DNA of 64,000 bases from an uncultured Armatimonadota bacterium (lineage in GTDB: Bacteria > Armatimonadota > Fimbriimonadia > Fimbriimonadales > Fimbriimonadaceae), in NCBI GenBank assembly GCA_903927025.1, contig CAIYLG010000007.1:1-64000 (forward strand). Reading direction: 5' to 3'. Made by a program: the position numbers and the translations under genes. The notes beneath the pieces were generated by a model. That model did no database searches, was not told the origin of the DNA, and worked only from the letters and a program-made list of their open reading frames with translations. The number at the start of each line of letters is the position of its first letter. Position 1 is the stretch's first letter. This document shows positions 9,191 through 17,733 of the stretch, in pieces.

Positions 9191-10384
9191 TCAATCGCGT
9201 CCTTCGAGCAGCTTCGGCAAAAGCAAGTCACGGGTTCGACGGAGGTTATGGCACTGTCGAACGCGTATTTGCTGTTCGCGAATTGCTCCACCGAACAATG
9301 TGTTGAACCGTCGCACCAACCCGTCAGGCGGCACCAGGAACGGTGTGTTCTCCAATACACCCCAGTTAGCACGAGGCATTTTTGAGCCGTTCGAGCTTGC
9401 AACGGATTTGGCGACGAAGTCGTCGCTGGCCACGAGTGCGGTTACAAGAGCCTCATACTCGCGCTGTTTAGGTCGAATAACAATAGTGTCGGCGGAGCAG
9501 ATCCCGTCAAATGGGGCGACACTCACTTTGTGAAAGTAGGGCCGAATCTTCCCGAAAAGTACTTCACCATGCTGGAACCTTAGCTTGTTCGAGCCCAGTT
9601 CGGTGGTTGTGTCCCAGTCATCGAGTGCCATCGACCTCCTTGGGATATGCTCTAATCCAACATAAGGAACCGGCTCATTCAAAAGGCCCTTCGCAACGTT
9701 ACGGCGCATCTCGTGACAAGCCTCTTTTAGCTTCTTGACAGTCCAGCCTTGCGGCGCAATGACCTCTTCGGGACCCCACGCGTGTGAGACCAGCGGGGTA
9801 GATTCGTGGCCGGGGTAGCGGAAGTGGACGAACCACTCGCGGTAGAGACTACGGGCCATTTCCTCTAGGATGCGGATGCGGCGCTGGCAGTTTTCGATCA
9901 GGTCGTCGTAGGCCGACAAGATGCCTGCGATGCGACATTGCTCTTCAAGCTGAGGATATCTGAATTCTAGATTTTTGAACGATGGGTGGCTCAGATCAGG
10001 CTGTGCTGAACCTGTCGCGGCAGACCGTGCTTCTTCGATGAAAGCCGGTTGCCTGAGAAACCAGTATAAGTACGACGGATCTATCCCAGGTCGTGGCACA
10101 ACTCGGAAGCAATTGTTGTGAACGATGCCAGTACGGCCACGAAAAGCGAGGCCAACTTGCCCTGTACGAGTAAAGATAATATCCGTTGGTGTCGCGATGA
10201 ACTTTTTTGAAACGAGCCGTGGATCCACAAACTTCGTTTCTGTGCCATGAATGAGGTCAGTGATCCGAAGAAGCGGAATCCCAGTGTCGGACATTGCATG
10301 GTTAGTCTTTTTGTTAAATGCCATGCCTTGGGCAACATCAACCGCCTCGCCAAATGGCACTGCCTTCCATAGCGAATGTGCCAT
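9191..10384 (-). CDS. hsdS: type I restriction-modification specificity subunit
   Basis: A 397-residue DNA-recognition subunit. It has the usual two target-recognition domains: residues about 1-150, and about 205-360, each opening with a W-x-V/K-x-L/F type start (LWKAVPFGEAV; GWTVKKLKEA). Between them is a conserved helical spacer (EEQCRIAGILSAYDDLIENC) and the typical SLYREWFVHFRYPG segment. A second spacer helix is at the C-terminus, ending LLPKLLEG. The ATG at 10384 directly abuts the hsdM stop (TAG 10387-10385), so translation is probably coupled. Confidence 0.95.
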   Translation of the reverse strand: MAHSLWKAVPFGEAVDVAQGMAFNKKTNHAMSDTGIPLLRITDLIHGTETKFVDPRLVSKKFIATPTDIIFTRTGQVGLAFRGRTGIVHNNCFRVVPRPGIDPSYLYWFLRQPAFIEEARSAATGSAQPDLSHPSFKNLEFRYPQLEEQCRIAGILSAYDDLIENCQRRIRILEEMARSLYREWFVHFRYPGHESTPLVSHAWGPEEVIAPQGWTVKKLKEACHEMRRNVAKGLLNEPVPYVGLEHIPRRSMALDDWDTTTELGSNKLRFQHGEVLFGKIRPYFHKVSVAPFDGICSADTIVIRPKQREYEALVTALVASDDFVAKSVASSNGSKMPRANWGVLENTPFLVPPDGLVRRFNTLFGGAIREQQIRVRQCHNLRRTRDLLLPKLLEGRD

Positions 10385-12082
10385 CTACGCCTCCAACAAC
10401 TCCGTGATGTTTTGAGTGATTTTTGCTTCAAGTTCGCGCGCCAGAATGTTAAGGCTTTCCAGTTCCTCGTTCAGCGCAGTGAGTCGTTCTTTGAAGTCCT
10501 CGTCGCTGACCTCCTCACCGGGGGCGACGCCAACATAGCGACCAGGGTTAAGGCTGTTTTGTTGAGCGGCAATCTCGTCAAGGGTTGCTGCTTTGCACAG
10601 TCCGAGGATGTCGCGATAGGTTGGCTCAGAATTCCCGTCAGTAGGATCGGGGCCGAACAACTCCTCAATCTTTGCTTTAGCTTCTTCGCCTCCAAGCGTG
10701 AAATCGAGTTCTTCACCGCGGTACAGCCTAACGACATTTGCGAGGAACCCTATTTGCGCTGAGGTCCAGTCGCGATGCGCCCTGTCGATCTGGCGATAGA
10801 TGTGGCGAGCGTCTAGGAACAAAACTCTCGTCTGTCGCCAATAATGGGCGGTCACTCGACGGCGTGTGGCTTCATCTGCATCCGGTGCCATCTTGAGGTC
10901 CGCCATTTTGGATGGATCTAGGAACCACAGCGTACAGGGGAGGGTAACCGTGTAGAACATGTTCGGGCCAACCGCGACCATGACGTCGACGGCGCCTTCT
11001 TCAATCAGCTTCTGTCGAATATCCTGCTCGCTGGATCTGGCGTCAGAAGCCGAATTCGCCATAACAAAACCTGCTCGACCATTCTCGTTTAACGACGAAT
11101 AGAACAACTGAATCCACAGGTAATTCGCGTTATCGGTACGCGGGAGACCGAATGGAAACCGCTTGCCGGGGCCGACCGCTCCACCGAGTCGCTCTTTGTC
11201 TACCGCATTCACGTTGAACGGTGGGTTGGCGAGCACGAAGTCGAACCTGCCGACCGCCTGGTGCGGATCGTCATAGTAGGTGTTGACCTCGCCACCGTGC
11301 TTGACGTCGCCTTCCAGTCCATGGATGGCAAGGTTCATCCGCGCGAGCTTGCCCGTCTCGTCCGTCTTTTCGACCCCGTAGATACTAAGTTCTTTGCCCG
11401 GGTCACTCTTGTGTTCGCTCACGAAACGTGCACTCTGCACAAACATGCCGCCGCTCCCGCAGGCGGGGTCCAGGATGCGGCCATGATATGGTTCCAACAC
11501 CTCAACGAGCAGCCGGACGATCGGGCTGGGCGTGTAGAACTCGCCACCCTTGCTACCCTCTGTGCGGGCGAACTCACCTAGGAAGTATTCGTATATCCGA
11601 CCGAAAGCGTCGAACTCTAGGGTCACCGGGATCTCGCTGACTTTCTTCAGCAGGTCCTTGAGCAACGCCCCGCTGAAGATGTTGTAAGTTTTGGGCAACA
11701 CTCCAGCCAATGCCGGGTTGTGCTGCTCAATCTCGCGCATCGCCGAATTGATCGCCCCACCAATATCTGCCCCCTCCGGCAGGTTCAGCAGGTGCGGGAA
11801 CCGCGCGACCTCCGTGAGATACAGCACCCCCTCCGCACTATAGGCCGCTGGCTCGTCCACCTGGCTCCCCCGTCTTGAGCTAGTGGCGGCAACTTCGAGC
11901 TCCTTTCGGCGGCTGTCAAACCTAGCTTCCGCGAACCTGAGAAAGATCAGCCCCAAAATCGGCTGGGAGTACTGCGCAGCAGTCAGCCCGCTGTTGGCGC
12001 GGAACTGATCCGCCGCCGCCCAAAGCCGCTGCTCCAGCGCCTGGTTGTTCACGTTACGTTCGGTCGGTGCGATCCACTTCAT
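10385..12082 (-). CDS. hsdM: type I restriction-modification DNA methyltransferase subunit
   Basis: A 565-residue N6-adenine methyltransferase subunit. An N-terminal helical HsdM domain (ALEQRLWAAADQFRAN) is followed by the SAM-binding motif I DPACGSGGM and the catalytic motif IV NPPF of gamma-class amino-methyltransferases. The C-terminal segment includes SLNPGRYVG, common in this family, and a terminal coiled-coil-like helix that would contact HsdS. The frame is intact, with an ATG start at 12082. It is first in the hsd order and lies 184 bases downstream of a small minus-strand gene. Confidence 0.95.
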   Translation of the reverse strand: MKWIAPTERNVNNQALEQRLWAAADQFRANSGLTAAQYSQPILGLIFLRFAEARFDSRRKELEVAATSSRRGSQVDEPAAYSAEGVLYLTEVARFPHLLNLPEGADIGGAINSAMREIEQHNPALAGVLPKTYNIFSGALLKDLLKKVSEIPVTLEFDAFGRIYEYFLGEFARTEGSKGGEFYTPSPIVRLLVEVLEPYHGRILDPACGSGGMFVQSARFVSEHKSDPGKELSIYGVEKTDETGKLARMNLAIHGLEGDVKHGGEVNTYYDDPHQAVGRFDFVLANPPFNVNAVDKERLGGAVGPGKRFPFGLPRTDNANYLWIQLFYSSLNENGRAGFVMANSASDARSSEQDIRQKLIEEGAVDVMVAVGPNMFYTVTLPCTLWFLDPSKMADLKMAPDADEATRRRVTAHYWRQTRVLFLDARHIYRQIDRAHRDWTSAQIGFLANVVRLYRGEELDFTLGGEEAKAKIEELFGPDPTDGNSEPTYRDILGLCKAATLDEIAAQQNSLNPGRYVGVAPGEEVSDEDFKERLTALNEELESLNILARELEAKITQNITELLEA

Positions 12083-12266
12083 AAACTGTTTGCTTGGGAT
12101 GGCCTGGTGTTCAGCAACCTTGCCAGTCCTTCAGCGTACTGTACGAACAGCCAGACGAGCTAGCAGTGGTGAACATGAACACGACATTTCCATAAATGGT
12201 TATACGAAGTTAAGAAAATCTTGGCCGACCATAAAAGCCAGAATGTGGCCGCCAACAACGAGAAAC

Positions 12267-12506
12267 TCATCGTCGTAAGACTATAACGCTGCGATAACGT
12301 CTTTCAAGTTGCCGTCCATTAGGTCTCCTCCAGTCATCTAGGATTCCGAGAAGCGCCTCGAGTCTTTCACTCGGATACAAACTGGTCCAGTGCTCCGAAC
12401 GCTCCCGTGCGAGTTCTTCAAATCTGCCATTGTGAATGGTCCACTCTCCTCGCATGATGTGAGGTGTGGTTGCCCGCGTGGAACGAAGTTGGCGTTCTGC
12501 AGACAT
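12267..12506 (-). CDS. small hypothetical protein between fic and hsdM
   Basis: A 79-residue protein, Arg-rich (about one residue in six), with an ELARERSEHWTSLYPSERLEAL segment. Short proteins with a similar 'W-x-S-L-x-P-x-E-R-L-x-A-L' helix are often encoded next to toxin-antitoxin or nucleotidyltransferase genes, so an antitoxin-like role is possible but unproven. The ATG at 12506 is used; an internal ATG would give about 62 residues. It lies on the same strand as fic and hsdM, with 32 bases to fic. Confidence 0.45.
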   Translation of the reverse strand: MSAERQLRSTRATTPHIMRGEWTIHNGRFEELARERSEHWTSLYPSERLEALLGILDDWRRPNGRQLERRYRSVIVLRR

Positions 12507-12538
12507 TGTATCCGGTCGTCCAAATAAACGACCTGGAA

Positions 12539-14068
12539 CTATGACGTAAGGTCAAGTAGACCTTGGTCGGCTGCGCCGCCAAAGAGATGCGCAATAGCGT
12601 CCTCGATCTGTTCTATCTCCTTATCAGTTAGTTCTGGGAATTGCGAACGCTTATTTTTGGACAAAAGCCCGTGGTTCTGATTTAGGAGTTGCACAAGAAG
12701 CCTTAACCGGCCATCAGGAATATCAACGACTTCGCGGATTGAAATACGCGCTTGATCGAAGCGTGTCAGAAATCCAAGTTCCTCGGCTAGGTCACGCTCA
12801 ATGGTCTCGTCGATGCAGGCAAATAGATATTCGGTGAAACGAGTCAGGTCGGGAAATCTATACAGGTCAGTCGTAACATTCAAGACCTCTGCACGTCCTG
12901 GACCGTAGACAATGTGATCGATGAATGGCATCATCGGTTCAGCATGTAAATCAAAAACGCGCTCATAGTCACGCCTGTGTCGAAGCATGACGGAAGACAC
13001 GGGGAAGACTAGGTTGTCTGGAGTAAATCCGCGTTCCGCTAAGATTGCGTGAATGAGAAATCTGTGAATACGGCCATTGCCATCACCAAATGGATGAATC
13101 AGCACAAATCCGAATGACGCTGCTGCAGCCGCTACAACCGGGTGGCAGCGATCCAACCACTCGCAGCTAACCTGCCACGAGTTCATTAATTCCGGAACGT
13201 CTTCGGGTTTGGGACACATGTAGTGAACGACTTCTTCGTAGTCCGCCCGAGTCTCTCCCACATAGTTTTGCGTTGTTCGCCAATCGGATTCTGCGTACCT
13301 TGGGTCAACGATCGCGTTTTGAAGTCGGACCAGATTTGCTTTCGTCATTGCAAACTCGCCGGCAGACGACAGCAACCGCACAAAACGCTCCATAAAGTTT
13401 CTTGGAGCCTCTTCCCGCTCAATCGCGTAAGATGATTTTGTTTCGCGAGTGTACAGGTATTGTGATGCCCTTGCAAGCAAGGCAGGGTCAATCCCCTCCA
13501 CCATTTGTGCAGCCTTGAGCTGAAGCGGAGCCTTCATCCAGTCGCGTAGACGAGGAGTCAAGCGAATGAGTGGGGCGTACAGCGGTGTCCCTAGTAGGTT
13601 ATCGCGTACGCGATGGCGTTGCGAAGGTGCAGAAGTGCCGACCACTTGAAGCTGATCGTCGGCAAGATCCACGTAATTACCGATTGCAACATCATTAAGA
13701 GGGAGAGTTTCACCTGTCAGTGACTCGTATAGGTACCAGGCACGGCGGGCGTAACCCCCAGAAGGTTGATTGCGTACCCAATTTACAATTGGATCCGGTC
13801 CGATTCGTTCCAAGGCTCTGCGTAAAACATGAAGATCAATCGGCTCATGCTTCAATGCGAAGCGTAAATGACCGTTTAGGGAGTCCGGTTCGAAACGACG
13901 CGGATAGCGTTCCACGTATCGCCCGTCGAATTCGTGACTTGATCTTGCTCCGTCGATCGCCTCGGAGCGAACAGCTGGTTCAGGCACGTGAAGCTCAAAA
14001 TGCTCTCGGAGATAGGCCAAACCAATTGGCCGTGCGGATGTATTGGCAGGAGCAACTGTTCCCCTCAC
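12539..14068 (-). CDS. Fic-domain protein (putative AMP transferase)
   Basis: A 509-residue protein with the catalytic Fic motif HPFGDGNGRIHR at about residues 325-336. The family consensus is H-x-F-x-(D/E)-G-N-G-R, so the catalytic His and phosphate-binding loop are intact. Fic enzymes transfer AMP or other phosphate-containing groups to target-protein hydroxyls. The C-terminal 100 residues look like a helical, winged-helix-like domain. I do not see an obvious inhibitory (S/T)xxxE(G/N) helix. The start is GTG at 14068, with GGAG 12 bases upstream. The position in a defence island suggests a toxin or anti-phage role (inference). Confidence 0.85.
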   Translation of the reverse strand: MRGTVAPANTSARPIGLAYLREHFELHVPEPAVRSEAIDGARSSHEFDGRYVERYPRRFEPDSLNGHLRFALKHEPIDLHVLRRALERIGPDPIVNWVRNQPSGGYARRAWYLYESLTGETLPLNDVAIGNYVDLADDQLQVVGTSAPSQRHRVRDNLLGTPLYAPLIRLTPRLRDWMKAPLQLKAAQMVEGIDPALLARASQYLYTRETKSSYAIEREEAPRNFMERFVRLLSSAGEFAMTKANLVRLQNAIVDPRYAESDWRTTQNYVGETRADYEEVVHYMCPKPEDVPELMNSWQVSCEWLDRCHPVVAAAAASFGFVLIHPFGDGNGRIHRFLIHAILAERGFTPDNLVFPVSSVMLRHRRDYERVFDLHAEPMMPFIDHIVYGPGRAEVLNVTTDLYRFPDLTRFTEYLFACIDETIERDLAEELGFLTRFDQARISIREVVDIPDGRLRLLVQLLNQNHGLLSKNKRSQFPELTDKEIEQIEDAIAHLFGGAADQGLLDLTS

Positions 14069-14325
14069 CTAGACACATGTCTCCGTGAAAAGTTGAATCG
14101 TTACGATTGGTTTCAGATGAATCGTCGAAAAAATGATTATCAGCCTCTCAAAACGATTATATCTGAAGCGACTGGCGATTTTTTGATTACGATCACTGAA
14201 GGTATCGGATTGTCCCGGCGCCGGGTGACGTAGAGCCCGTCTGGTTAAGCAGGGTCGGCCGGTCAGCCCGGAATGTCAAGTTTGAACTCTTAGTTCGGGT
14301 CGGGCTCCCTCAAAAGTATGAAGTC

Positions 14326-14344
14326 TGGCTGCCCGACTAGGATT
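14326..14344 (-). repeat. displaced copy of the tRNA-Gln 3' end (attachment-site-like)
   Basis: The 19 bases tggctgcccgactaggatt are identical to 16029-16047, which form the CCA end, acceptor strand and part of the T-stem of the tRNA-Gln gene. The match stops inside the T-stem. Site-specific integrases commonly use such tRNA 3' ends and leave a copy at the far end of the insert. No integrase gene is in the window. Confidence 0.7.
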
Positions 14345-14464
14345 TCCCGATTCGCTTCGCTTATTCCCCTGCGGCGTCCCGATTCACTGGGTTCATTTCC
14401 TTATGGCGGGATCTGCGAGGATAAACTTCTCATCCTATCCGTACGCCAAACTCTTTCAGTGTCT

Positions 14465-14492
14465 GGCTGACCGTCTTGGACAGTTTTCAAAC
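14465..14492. repeat. 28-bp direct repeat, right copy
   Basis: The partner of 4815-4842 in the same orientation, 26/28 identical (differences at the 6th and 12th bases). Together the copies enclose 9.6 kb carrying hsdR, hsdS, hsdM and fic. Confidence 0.65.
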
Positions 14493-14544
14493 CTTGACTG
14501 CTCGGCGATATGAGTGTGTACGCTGGATATTCCCGACTAGGTCC

Positions 14545-14904
14545 TCAAAGTGAGCCTTCCACAGACGGATCTTCAAGCGCGCGCAGGAGTTCGGCAACTT
14601 CGGACCGAAATGGCGGCACGACTTCTGATGCGGTCTTCCACACCTGATCGAGCTTGACTCCGAAGTAAAGGTGGATGAGCTTGTCCCGCATGCCCGTGAT
14701 CTTGCGCCACGGTTGGTCAGCGGCTCGGGCCTTCACCTCTTCAGTTAAATTCTTGCTCGCTTCGCCAATGATCTCAAGATTTCGAATCACCGCATCTTGG
14801 ATCATTTCGTCTGCCAGGAATGCACCGTGGCCGCTCGATATGAATGCGGTAATTTTGTCGCAAGCCTTCAAGATATCTGCCAAAAAGAGCGCATCGCGGT
14901 TCAC
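14545..14904 (-). CDS. hepT: HepT-like RNase toxin (DUF86)
   Basis: A 119-residue HEPN-superfamily toxin. The signature R-x4-H-x-Y is present as RDKLIHLYF near residues 72-80. In characterised MNT/HepT pairs, HepT is an RNase whose Tyr in this motif is modified by the nucleotidyltransferase partner. The start codon overlaps the mntA stop by four bases, giving translational coupling with antitoxin first. The frame is intact. Confidence 0.9.
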   Translation of the reverse strand: MNRDALFLADILKACDKITAFISSGHGAFLADEMIQDAVIRNLEIIGEASKNLTEEVKARAADQPWRKITGMRDKLIHLYFGVKLDQVWKTASEVVPPFRSEVAELLRALEDPSVEGSL

Positions 14905-15194
14905 AAAGCGATAGCCTCACGCAGGATCGCCGGTTGGAGCAGTGGATGGATACCCCCCTCTACAACCACATCCACTCGGGTGTGCAGTTCCTCTTCGATC
15001 TCCTGTTCAAAACCAACGAGGTCAAGGAGATTTCGGCTGGCTTCCATCTCAACGAGTAGATCGACATCGCTGCCTTCCCGCGCGGTCCCACGGGCTACCG
15101 AGCCGAAGACACGAACATTTGACACTCCGTATCGGAGCGCTATTTCTGTGATGCGCGGCCTAATGCCGCGGAGGCTCTCAATCGTTGCGTACAT
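14901..15194 (-). CDS. mntA: MntA-like nucleotidyltransferase antitoxin
   Basis: A 97-residue minimal nucleotidyltransferase. The G-S-x10-D-x-D motif is visible as GSVARGTAREGSDVD, with the third acidic residue in the later DVVVE strand. The family adenylylates the partner HepT to silence it. I chose the ATG at 15194, which has GGCGG 8 bases upstream, over an upstream TTG at 15209. It is divergent from the abrB-PIN pair, with about 135 bases between. Confidence 0.9.
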   Translation of the reverse strand: MYATIESLRGIRPRITEIALRYGVSNVRVFGSVARGTAREGSDVDLLVEMEASRNLLDLVGFEQEIEEELHTRVDVVVEGGIHPLLQPAILREAIAL

Positions 15195-15215
15195 GATTGC
15201 AACCGCCAAATAGAC

Positions 15216-15233
15216 AAAAATGCGTGGCTGCCC
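15216..15233. repeat. 18-bp repeat of the tRNA-Gln downstream flank and acceptor end
   Basis: The bases aaaaatgcgtggctgccc recur exactly at 16020-16037, which covers the flank and the CCA/acceptor end of tRNA-Gln. Downstream, attcgaacc at 15246-15254 resembles a T-loop, so this looks like the decayed end of a second tRNA copy. The two copies enclose the abrB-PIN module (15331-15977). Confidence 0.6.
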
Positions 15234-15314
15234 ACCTGGGACGCAATTCGAACCGCACTCGCGTACAATCCAGCGCCGTTTGGCGCCGACAGGTCTTTGA
15301 ATCGACCCAGGCTG

Positions 15315-15329
15315 GTAAGATTGACTTAC
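15315..15329 (+). promoter_or_regulatory. inverted repeat before abrB, candidate autoregulatory operator
   Basis: GTAAG-5-CTTAC lies immediately before the ATG at 15331. A second hairpin GCGCC-4-GGCGC is at 15273-15286, and TACAAT at 15264-15269 could be a -10 box. AbrB-type antitoxins usually repress their own operon at such dyads; the assignment here is inferred. Confidence 0.4.
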
Positions 15330-15330
15330 A

Positions 15331-15588
15331 ATGAGAACAACCCTATCGACGAAAGGTCAGATTGTGGTGCCTGGCGTCCTAAGAAGCCGATTGGGGCTTC
15401 ATCCCGGCGACGCCTTCTCCATAAAGCTTGATAACGGCGCAATCGTCCTCACGCCGCTGACGCCGCGAAGGTTTGCCGTCACGATAGGCATCGATGCGGC
15501 AACTCATTTGCCGGTAGCAACCGCCGAACAAGGAGCTCCAGTGCTCACAAGCGAAGAGGTCGCCGAGCTTCTCGCAGATTTTCCATGA
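15331..15588 (+). CDS. AbrB/SpoVT-type antitoxin
   Basis: An 85-residue protein. The first 45 residues form an AbrB swapped-hairpin DNA-binding domain (STKGQIVVPGVLRSRLGL followed by PGDAFSI), normally dimeric. The C-terminal half would bind the toxin. Its stop overlaps the PIN gene start by four bases (ATGA). It should neutralise the partner PIN RNase and repress the operon. Confidence 0.9.
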   Translation: MRTTLSTKGQIVVPGVLRSRLGLHPGDAFSIKLDNGAIVLTPLTPRRFAVTIGIDAATHLPVATAEQGAPVLTSEEVAELLADFP

Positions 15589-15977
15589 GATTCTTGCTGG
15601 ACGTGAACAGCTTGATCGCCCTTGGATTTGCGGACCATGCCTTTCATAGCCGGATGGTAGCGTGGCTGCAAGCGACTGAAGATGCGGAACTGCTCAGCTG
15701 TTCGATTGTCGAACTGGGCTTTGTCAGGGTGCTCTCACAAGCAGCTTCGTATGCTTTTTCGGTCGAACAAGCTCGCACCTTGCTTGTGCTACTGAAAACC
15801 TCGCCAGTGAGACCTATCCAATTCCTTGCCGACAATCGGGATATGTCGCAGCTTCCCCGATGGGTGAAGTCCGCGGGGCAAACGACAGACGGCCACCTGA
15901 TCGATCTTGCGAGGGCGCACGGCTGTAGGCTTGCGACCTTTGACTCACGCATTCCAACCGCTTTCCTGATTCCGTGA
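15585..15977 (+). CDS. PIN-domain (VapC-like) ribonuclease toxin
   Basis: A 130-residue PIN protein. The acidic Mg-binding set is visible: D6 (LLDVN), E in VELGF, D in TDGHL, and a terminal D in LATFD. The family cleaves RNA, often tRNA or rRNA, and is inhibited by the co-encoded antitoxin. The length is typical for VapC and the frame is intact. The module ends 50 bases before the tRNA-Gln 3' end. Confidence 0.92.
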   Translation: MRFLLDVNSLIALGFADHAFHSRMVAWLQATEDAELLSCSIVELGFVRVLSQAASYAFSVEQARTLLVLLKTSPVRPIQFLADNRDMSQLPRWVKSAGQTTDGHLIDLARAHGCRLATFDSRIPTAFLIP

Positions 15978-16028
15978 AGTCGGGTGAAGATGAGTTGCCC
16001 CACGAATGGCGTAGAGCCGAAAAATGCG

Positions 16029-16102
16029 TGGCTGCCCGACTAGGATTCGAACCTAGACACACGGCACCAAAAACCGTTGTCCTGCCATTAGACTATCGGG
16101 CA
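16029..16102 (-). tRNA. tRNA-Gln (anticodon TTG)
   Basis: A full cloverleaf with CCA encoded. The 7-bp acceptor TGCCCGA/TCGGGCA, the D-arm, the anticodon loop TTTTGGT giving TTG, and the T-arm with GTTCGAAT are all visible. The 3' end faces the defence island and its last 19 bases are copied at 14326-14344. The gene therefore appears to be an insertion hotspot. Confidence 0.95.
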
Positions 16103-16151
16103 AAGCAGGAGAATTATACTTGGTCGCGAGGGTGCCATACTCCCAATTGAC

Positions 16152-17255
16152 ATGGGGACCTCTGCCACCTCCAACCGAACGGCCCGTTTGGCCAGCGCGC
16201 TTCAATCTGACGGCATCGACTGCTTCATCGCTCAGCAGCCGATTTCCATGGGCTATCTGCACGGTTTTCACGAGCATGCCGGGGAGCGATTTATGGCGCT
16301 GTGCATCCACAGCTCGGGCAGCGTCCGACTGATTTGCCCCGCGCTTTCGCGCAGCCAAGCGACCCGGGCTGGGTTCACCGACATCGTCTCTTGGAAAGAT
16401 GGCGAAGATCCGCTGGCGCTGTTCGAGCAGCTTGCTGATGAGTGGGGGCTGAAGAGCGCCATCATCGCCGTCGACTCCGATATGCCCGCGAGAATGCTCC
16501 TCCAAATGCAGGCCACCCTTCCCGCCGCACTGTTCAAGAGCGGAGAAGACACCCTTGCCCAACTCATGCGCATCAAGGAGACCACCGAAGTCGATCTCCT
16601 TCTGAAGGCGGGCAGCATCGCCGACGAAGCGTTTGTCGAAGTTCTTCCCCAGATAAAAGCAGGACTCACAGAGAATCAGGTCGCTCGACTCCTCCGGGAT
16701 GCGATGGCAAACCGAGGCGGCAAGCCAACCTTTACGATCGTGGCAACCGGACCTAACTCTGCCGAACCGCACCATCTCACCGACGACACCGTCCTCGCGG
16801 AGGGAGACACCCTGATCCTCGACTTCGGGTGTGAATACGAAGACTACAACAGCGACATCACTCGCACCGTCAGCGTTGGACCCGCGTCAGCAAAGGCCAA
16901 AGAGGTCTACGGCATCGTCTACGCCGCCCACATGGCTGCCCGAGTTGCGAGCAAGGCGGGAGTCACCGCTGGCTCTGTCGACAGCGCGGCAAGAACCGTG
17001 ATCGCCGATGCCGGTTACGGCCAGTACTTCGTCCACCGAACCGGCCACGGCCTGGGCATGAACGTCCACGAGTACCCGTTCATCATTGGCGGCAGCGAGT
17101 TCATCCTGGAGCCCGGCAACTGCTTCAGCATCGAGCCAGGTATCTATCTTCCCGGCGACCTAGGGGTTCGGATTGAGAACATCGTGGTCTCGACAGAGGA
17201 TGGTCATCAGTCCATGAACGCGGAGCCGAGTCCGGTGATTTTGCAGGCGGGCTAG
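16152..17255 (+). CDS. M24-family metallopeptidase (Xaa-Pro aminopeptidase-like)
   Basis: A 367-residue, probably cytosolic dipeptidase/aminopeptidase acting on Xaa-Pro bonds. It has an N-terminal creatinase-like domain (1-120) and a C-terminal pita-bread domain. The five metal ligands are recognisable: D in ILDFG, D in YNSDITRT, H in HGLGMNVH, E in SIEPGIY, and E in VRIENIV. The ATG at 16152 lies 50 bases from the divergent tRNA-Gln. The length matches PepQ/YpdF-type enzymes. It marks the start of the housekeeping region. Confidence 0.92.
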   Translation: MGTSATSNRTARLASALQSDGIDCFIAQQPISMGYLHGFHEHAGERFMALCIHSSGSVRLICPALSRSQATRAGFTDIVSWKDGEDPLALFEQLADEWGLKSAIIAVDSDMPARMLLQMQATLPAALFKSGEDTLAQLMRIKETTEVDLLLKAGSIADEAFVEVLPQIKAGLTENQVARLLRDAMANRGGKPTFTIVATGPNSAEPHHLTDDTVLAEGDTLILDFGCEYEDYNSDITRTVSVGPASAKAKEVYGIVYAAHMAARVASKAGVTAGSVDSAARTVIADAGYGQYFVHRTGHGLGMNVHEYPFIIGGSEFILEPGNCFSIEPGIYLPGDLGVRIENIVVSTEDGHQSMNAEPSPVILQAG

Positions 17256-17299
17256 CCTCTCCGGCCCCCTTCATTTCGCGCCTGCGAGAGGCAAGGGTT

Positions 17300-17478
17300 G
17301 GGGATGGAGAGCGTGAGCCAATTCCCCTCCGTGGAGGGGTGCCCTTCAGGGCGGGGTGGTTTCGGGTGCCAGGTAGCTCGTGGGAAACTACAGGTTCCCG
17401 GAGAACCACCCCGTCCAGCTTCGCTGTCCACCCCTCCATGGAGGGGAATTGGCACGGGAAAATGCGCTCTCCATCCCC
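17300..17478. repeat. long imperfect inverted repeat (hairpin element), type A
   Basis: The outer arm ggggatggagagcg (17300-17313) pairs with 17465-17478. Next, 17317-17340 (gccaattcccctcc...) pairs with 17430-17453 with one mismatch. Inner ggggtggtt pairs with aaccacccc. The right arm has 8 extra bases. A related outer arm occurs at about 21046-21090. This could be a MITE, a REP-like hairpin or a bidirectional terminator; nothing in it encodes protein. Confidence 0.65.
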
Positions 17479-17733
17479 GGCCCTTCCTCTCGTCGGAACG
17501 AAAGGATGGGAGGTCGGAGTTCTGTTGGTTCTGTGAAAACAGCCGCAAACGATTGTTTATTAGCAAAAACTCGCTTTAGGCATTGCATTCGTTAGGTTTG
17601 GCTGTGACACAATGCTTTTCGCCTCGGCAAAGGCTTTTTGGGTTTGGGCCGTAGGGTGTGGGTTATCTACTTCAAATAAGATCCGCCCATATCCGCTCAT
17701 TTGTCTGAACTCAGAAATCGATTGTTGTCTCGC

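Larger units (their letters stand above)
14069..14544. other. intergenic region with tRNA-end-like copies
   Basis: No gene supported. It contains an exact 19-base copy of the tRNA-Gln 3' end (14326-14344), the right copy of the 28-bp repeat (14465-14492), and a 10-base piece cccgactagg (14532-14541) that again matches the tRNA 3' end. The left part is AT-richer than the flanking genes. It reads as a junction between inserted segments. Confidence 0.6.

Noticed and set aside
17451-17467. sigma-54-like TGGCACG near the rsr-rtcB module
   Set aside because: The GG-to-GC spacing is 11 rather than 10 bases and the -12 box is poor; it lies inside the inverted-repeat arm.
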